The position numbers and the translations under genes are program-made. A model generated the notes under the pieces. That model saw only the letters and a list, made by a program, of their open reading frames with translations, was not told where the DNA came from and ran no database searches. A stretch of DNA of 7,247 nucleotides from assembly GCA_905236835.1 (NCBI GenBank), contig CAJOQY010000111.1, positions 1 to 7,247 on the forward strand, given 5' to 3'. This document shows, one piece after another, positions 1 to 4,900 of this stretch. Within the stretch, counting starts at the first letter, position 1; every line of letters starts with the position of its first letter. Source of the DNA: an uncultured Oscillibacter sp. GTDB lineage: Bacteria; Bacillota; Clostridia; Oscillospirales; Oscillospiraceae.

Positions 1-537
1 CCGCAACAAATCCGGACCGCCAAGACCCGTAATCGCCGTGACGGATAAAGCTATATCATATTCCCGGACTTTCCGCCCCATCTCGATGATTTCATTTGAC
101 AGATGCCCTTTGCGCATATTTTTTAATATCTTATCGCTTCCGGATTCCAGACCCATATAGACCATGACAAGGCCTTTTTCGCGTAAGATTCTCAATTCCT
201 CCGGCGTCCGGATTTTGATACTGGCCGGGGACGCGTAGCAGGTCACGCGCGGGCCGCCCGGATATAATTCCCGGATTTTGTCTAAAATAATATATAAATC
301 TTTCGCCGGACGGATCAGCGCGTCCCCGTCGGCGAGAAAGATTTTCTTGACAACCGGATAAACCGCCCGCGCCGTTTCAAAATCTTCAAGAATCTCATTC
401 AATGGCCGGAGCGCGAATTTTTTCTCCCGGTACATCGAACAGAACGCGCAAGTATTATGACTGCAGCCGTATGTGACCTGTATAATCAAACTATACGCCT
501 CGGACGGCGGCCTGTAAACATCGCCGTAATATCGCAT
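1..537 (-). CDS. Radical SAM protein, N-terminal 179 residues (cut by window edge)
   Basis: This is the front part of a radical SAM enzyme; the C-terminal end lies beyond the left edge. Residues 25-33 hold the iron-sulfur cluster motif C25-SHNT-C30-AF-C33, a CX4CX2C spacing seen in a COG1032-like group of small radical SAM proteins, followed by S-M-Y. Other family landmarks are FLADGDAL (67-74), where a GD follows a beta strand, the S-adenosylmethionine-side motif YMGLESGSD (127-135), and ITGLGG (169-174). There is no cobalamin-binding domain before the cluster. From general knowledge the family is about 290-300 residues, so roughly 110-120 residues are missing here. The ATG at 537 is chosen because an in-frame TAA lies 6 codons upstream and a GGGG ribosome binding site sits 8 bases before it. 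The substrate is unknown. It has its own promoter and is separated from the upstream operon by a palindromic repeat. Family assignment is secure, the reaction is not. Confidence 0.93.
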   Translation of the reverse strand, partial: MRYYGDVYRPPSEAYSLIIQVTYGCSHNTCAFCSMYREKKFALRPLNEILEDFETARAVYPVVKKIFLADGDALIRPAKDLYIILDKIRELYPGGPRVTCYASPASIKIRTPEELRILREKGLVMVYMGLESGSDKILKNMRKGHLSNEIIEMGRKVREYDIALSVTAITGLGGPDLLR

Positions 538-545
538 ACGCGGCG

Positions 546-551
546 CCCCTT
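546..551 (-). promoter_or_regulatory. Ribosome binding site of the radical SAM gene
   Basis: On the minus strand AAGGGG lies 8 bases before the ATG at 537. It is a weaker match than AGGAGG but correctly spaced. It supports this start, which is also the only ATG after the in-frame stop just upstream. Confidence 0.6.
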
Positions 552-570
552 TTTATTTTATTTTTATTTT

Positions 571-599
571 ATTTAAAAACCGGCTTCTTCCCCGGTCAA
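571..599 (-). promoter_or_regulatory. Probable sigma-70-type promoter for the radical SAM gene
   Basis: On the minus strand TTGACC (599-594, five of six bases match the -35 consensus) is followed after 17 bases by TTAAAT (576-571, four of six match the -10 consensus). Very A-rich DNA follows down to the ribosome binding site. The expected transcript start near 564 leaves a leader of about 27 bases. The exact -10 is uncertain because the A/T tract at 551-576 offers several overlapping candidates. Confidence 0.55.
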
Positions 600-618
600 G
601 TCCTGTCATAAACTTCAA

Positions 619-665
619 GAATCCCCCCGGCGCTTTCGCGCCTTCCCCCCTTTCACAAGGGGGGC
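619..665 (+). repeat. Left copy of the double-hairpin repeat unit
   Basis: The order is GAATCCCCCC, then hairpin GGCGC-TTTC-GCGCC (629-642), then TT, then hairpin CCCCCCTT-TCAC-AAGGGGGG (645-664), then C. Both stems are perfect (5 and 8 bp) with 4-base loops. Confidence 0.85.
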
Positions 666-694
666 TTTCTCCGGAGTTACGTTTCCCCTTGTAT

Positions 695-743
695 GGCCCC
701 CCTTGTCAAAGGGGGGTGGCGGCGTTAGCCGCCGGGGGGATTC
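695..743 (-). repeat. Right copy of the double-hairpin repeat unit, inverted
   Basis: Read on the minus strand the order is GAATCCCCCC, then hairpin GGCGGC-TAAC-GCCGCC (733-718), then A, then hairpin CCCCCCTT-TGAC-AAGGGGGG (716-697), then CC. It matches the left copy except in the first stem and the loops. The first stem differs in sequence and length but is still perfectly paired, so the structure appears to be kept. Confidence 0.85.
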
Positions 744-758
744 AAGCCTTGATATATA

Positions 759-1973
759 TTATAACGTCAAAAGCCATTTCACGTCGTCGAAATCGGCGAG
801 GCGGTTATGGGCAAGCGCGTTGCGGATTTTGCGGCATAATCGAACGGTCTCCAATTCCGACGGCAGGACGGAAAACGCCGCGCGCGTGATTAAAAAATGC
901 AGGGAGCTGATTTCCAGATCAAACGGCTCGTCAATGCGTTCGCCGTTGCCGTTGTCGATTGGAAGATACCCGGCGATTTCTTTTTGATATTTTGAGATAA
1001 TCGACAGCCGACAGCGTTCGAGCAGCGGGAAAAGCTGAACGATCATGGCGCGCCAGACCGCGCTGGAAATTTCGCTTTCTCTCATATCCGGGAACGCGTT
1101 CCCGGCGGAATCGCGGCATTGCGCAATCGTCCGTTTCACGGCGGCGACGGGATTGGATAATAATAAATCGCCGGTATCACATAAAGCGGCGCAGAATTCC
1201 GGGTAATTCCCCCCGACGGACGCCGCCAGTTCCGCCAGATACCCGCGCAGGGCGGGCGATTCAAGCCGGGATTCGATCTGTGATTCCGGTTGCGTCTCCG
1301 TTTGCGCTTGAATCCGCGATTGAGTTTTTGACTGAACCTGTCCGGACGCCAGTTCCAGACAGAATACGCGGCAGTCGTAATCTTCCACGCGGCAATCCAG
1401 CCATTCGGGGAGAAAACGCGGCGGCGCGGCGATTGGGATTCCGGGATAGCCGGAGGATAAATCCGGCCCGTCGTATTCGATGATAAACGCGGCGTGGTGA
1501 TCCAGTTCTTTTTCATGCGCGGCGGCGGCATAAAGCGTGACAAACTCAATCCATTGGGACAAAACCTGTTCCGTATGAACGCCCGTGATGTAAATATCAT
1601 AATCGCATAAAGACAAGTCATCGCGCGCGCCGAGATACTGCGCGATTTTAACGCCCGGCCAGTAATCGGCCTGTACGTTCGGCGGACAGAGTTTTTTTAA
1701 GATATAAAAATCCGGCGGGCATTCCGGCGGGTCCGGCCACGCCAGACGCTTTAATCCGCGGTCCGCGCTGAACGATTCGCGGCGCAGGTCGATTTGATTG
1801 TCAAAATAATCCCGCCAAGGGAATTTCGCCGGGACGCGCAGGACGGCGGACTTGCCGTCCCGCTGTACGTCCGCGATTTTGGATAATAATCTTAACGAAT
1901 TGCCGATCTGACCCCACCACACCGCGCCCGCGTCATTCGCGGGATGAATCAAATTCGCGGCTATGGGATTCAA
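759..1973 (-). CDS. Unrecognised 404-residue protein with C-terminal HEPN-type motif
   Basis: I do not recognise this protein as a whole. Residues 1-208 look alpha/beta: an amphipathic helix with a conspicuous HPANDAGAVWWGQ stretch (10-22), a strand at 42-47 ending at a proline, PWRDYF (52-57), then strands at 126-130, 161-167 and 201-208. There is no Walker A or B motif, so it could be a degenerate NTPase-like core, but that is a guess. Residues 212-239 are a Gln/Ser/Glu-rich linker. Residues 240-404 look helical and end with KIRNALAHN, giving R384-N385-x3-H389, which fits the Rx4-6H active-site motif of HEPN domains, many of which are RNases in toxin and defence systems. No signal peptide or membrane segment is evident, so it should be cytoplasmic. 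The TTG start is supported by GAGGAGG 7 bases upstream and a TTGA overlap with the ATPase gene, so the two are almost certainly co-translated. No in-frame ATG occurs before about residue 296. The HEPN call is moderate; the RNase role is inferred. Confidence 0.85.
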   Translation of the reverse strand: MNPIAANLIHPANDAGAVWWGQIGNSLRLLSKIADVQRDGKSAVLRVPAKFPWRDYFDNQIDLRRESFSADRGLKRLAWPDPPECPPDFYILKKLCPPNVQADYWPGVKIAQYLGARDDLSLCDYDIYITGVHTEQVLSQWIEFVTLYAAAAHEKELDHHAAFIIEYDGPDLSSGYPGIPIAAPPRFLPEWLDCRVEDYDCRVFCLELASGQVQSKTQSRIQAQTETQPESQIESRLESPALRGYLAELAASVGGNYPEFCAALCDTGDLLLSNPVAAVKRTIAQCRDSAGNAFPDMRESEISSAVWRAMIVQLFPLLERCRLSIISKYQKEIAGYLPIDNGNGERIDEPFDLEISSLHFLITRAAFSVLPSELETVRLCRKIRNALAHNRLADFDDVKWLLTL

Positions 1974-4900
1974 TCGGATCCCTCCTCGGTTTGAGAGAGT
2001 TTCTCGAAAGATTCCTCGATTTTGGATAATTTCTCGAAAATTTCCTCATCGGAGCCGAGCAAATCCCGGAAGTTTTTGGACGCCAATAAATAGGTATTGG
2101 GTCCGATGCCGCGCAGGATGTTTAAATCCTGTAATTCCTGCATCAACGCGTCTGTTTTTTCCTCTCCGAGATTTTTCAACTGGCTGATGCCCAGTTCCTC
2201 CGCGTGGCGCATGACATCTTTGGCGCTGTAACCGCCTTTGGACGGCTCGGCGGAGTACATATAGCCGATTAACAGCGTTAAGGGATAATAACTGCCGCCC
2301 TGATCTTGGTCTAATCTTAACGTGATTTCAAATTTCTCGTGAATCTGCTCGACGAATTCGCGATCCGCCATCACGCGCCGCAAATGTTCGCCGGTAATCA
2401 CATAAGGCGGCGTGTTTTTGACATCATAACCGGCGTAATCCGCCGCGCGGAGGGATTCGACAAGTTTCTGACAATATAACTGGATCAAGCCGGGGAAATA
2501 GTTCACCGTCGCCAGAATCTGCGATACCGTGACTTTGTCGGGGAGGGATAACCCCAGATAGCTCAAAGGCCCGGTCAATAATTCCTGCGCTTCCGGCGTC
2601 CGGAACGGCGTGATTTTCAGCGACGGCAAATGCGTAATCACGGAATTTCTGCCCAGCGCCACTTCGCGATTAAATCTTACGATATTATGCAGACCGGCCA
2701 GAACAAATTTAAATTGCCCCGGAAGCGCCTGCTGCACGTCTTTCAATTCGGCCAGAGGCTTATAATTATATTGCCCGCAGTCCGTAATAAACGTATCGGC
2801 TTCGTCCAGCATGATTAATAAATATCTTATATCATCCTGAGAGCGCAGACGCTGACGAATCGCCTGACACAGCGCCTCCCAGTCGTCCGTGATAAAATGA
2901 TTCTCCAATATGCCAATTTCAGACAATTCGCGCGATAAGCGCCGCGCGGCGTCGGAACAGCCGCAGTCATGAATGTCGACAAACACGGCGCGGCGGCCCT
3001 GACTGCCTTCCAAATCGCCCCGCGCTTTTTTAAACAGCGCCGATTTGCCCAGCTGACGCCCGCCGTAAATCAGATTCACGCCGTCAGGCTGTTCGATTTT
3101 TAACAACTCGTCTTTGCGGCCTATAAAAATCTCCGGCGGCATCGTGTGCGACGATTCCACGACATAAGGCTGATAATATGAAAACGGAATGCCAATCGCC
3201 ATTAAAATTTTATTAATTAAATTTTCATTATATACATCGGCGAGATGGCATAATAAAACCCGATCTATCACAAGATACACATTCCGCAGGCCGCTTTCTT
3301 TTTCTTTCAATTTGCGCGCCAGCGCCCGCCGGTCCGCGCCGCCAAGCGCGTAATCCAGCAGGATTATTTTGTTTCCGTCCAGAGAATCCAATATCCGGAT
3401 TTTTTCGTATAATCTATCGCAGTCATACGCGCCGTATAAGCAGACAATATACATACTTTCGCGGTCTAATCTGGATCCAAACGCCGCGATGGGATGCAGC
3501 GGCGCGGCCATGCGGTCCGAACGGGTCGTCCGCGTCGCCCGGTAAATCTCCGTCCGGCTGTCCCCGGGGAAATCATACTGCTCCACGCGCAGATTACGCC
3601 AGCCTAATAAATCCAAAAACTGCGCCATGCGCGGCGGATTGCTCGGATTGCCGTTGTTTAACCAGCAGTCTATTAATCTCTGCGCGCCTTTGGCGTCTTT
3701 GTTTCTGACCCGCGCGCGGCCCATTAAAATCCCAAGAGACCGCCCTGTATCGGCCACCCGGCGATAGCACTCGACATAGTGCGTCCAGAAATCTTCCAGA
3801 TACCCAAGCGCTTCCGGCTGCTGGACTTCCAGAGAAAAATCGCCTAATCTGATTCTCTGCATCCAGTCCTCCGCGACGATGAAATTCTGCTGTTCGATCT
3901 GCGTCTGAATCGCGTCGGCGTAACCGGGATGGCGGTCAAACTCCTCCTGATTGGCGGACAATAACGCGTCTAACTGCTCTTCCAACTGCTGTCCGTACTG
4001 CGCGGCGCTGGCGTGAATGCGCTCCTCCGCGTGGACTAACAAACTCGCGAAAAAGCCGAAATTCTTTGTCCGCAGACTCTCGGCGTACCAGTATTTGACC
4101 GTATCCATCAGATTATAGCAAAACGCGTCGGAACGCATAATCTGCCCGTAATTCATGGCGAGCGCGTAACTCTCCTGAAACGCGCGGAATCTCATCCGCG
4201 CCTGCATGGCCGACTGCGCGGCGAACTGATCGGCGTTGTCTGGCCGCCGGATCATATCATTTTCATCAAGGCCGCCCGTCGCCGCCAGATACGCGAAAAT
4301 CCGATCCGCCGTGCCGTAATTATTGCGCGCTTTGTCCGGCCCGTAAATCCGCTCGATATGCGCGGAGAAATCCTCGTCGCGTTCCTCCAAATGCCGCCGG
4401 ATCCGCGCTAAAATATTAAACTCCGGCAGCGCGCAGAACGTGGACGACAAATCCGGGCTGAAATCCTCATCCAATAAAATCTCATCGCTGTATAAAAACT
4501 CCGCGTATAAATAGCGTTCCTGTCCGAAATGCCAGCCGCCGTCCACGCGCATGGACAACTCCCGCGCCGTATAGCCGATTAATTCCATGCCCATTTTCAT
4601 TTCGGGATCAAAATTGCTCTCCCGCGATTCCAGACACCGCGCCGACAGTTCTTCCAATTGATCCGATAACCGCGGCTTTAAGCGATTATAAATCTCCTCG
4701 CCGGATTTGGTCCGATGGCTGATCCCGGCGCCCTGATCCGTCAGCGCGTACCAGCGGCAAACCGCGCCCAAGATTTCAGAAATACTGGAACGCATATTAT
4801 TGCGCCGGTTGCCCTGCAATGTGGAATTCACTTTCTTGACCTGCAAACTCCGAACCGCCAACACCCACGCCTCTTCAATCAGGCCGTCAATCGGCCCGAC

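Larger units (their letters stand above)
619..743. repeat. Inverted pair of double-hairpin palindromic repeats
   Basis: Two copies of one unit face each other across a 29-base spacer (666-694). The outer ends are a perfect 14-bp inverted repeat: GAATCCCCCCGGCG at 619-632 and its complement at 730-743. Each half carries two short perfect hairpins. The pair fills most of the 221-base gap between the HEPN-candidate gene (ends 759) and the radical SAM promoter (from 599). No transposase gene is present and I see no clear target-site duplication, so it could be a MITE-like non-autonomous element or a REP-like structural repeat. Transcribed from the upstream operon it would form strong RNA hairpins and might stabilise the 3' end. 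It lacks the T tract of a classical intrinsic terminator. Confidence 0.85.

Noticed and set aside
541..576. T-rich run on the plus strand as an intrinsic terminator
   Set aside because: No plus-strand gene precedes it and no stable GC hairpin abuts the T run. On the minus strand it is better explained as the A-rich promoter and leader of the radical SAM gene.
619..743. CRISPR array or classical Rho-independent terminator
   Set aside because: There are only two copies, in opposite orientation and without spacers of regular size, so it is not a CRISPR array. No T tract follows the hairpins in the direction of transcription, so terminator activity is not supported.
619..743. Insertion sequence with target-site duplication
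   Set aside because: The element is only 125 bp with no coding capacity, and I could not find a convincing direct repeat flanking it.
1848..1856. GKS triplet at residues 40-42 of the HEPN-candidate protein as a possible Walker A
   Set aside because: The required upstream glycine is absent (residue 35 is Asp) and the strand follows GKS instead of preceding it, so it does not fit a P-loop.
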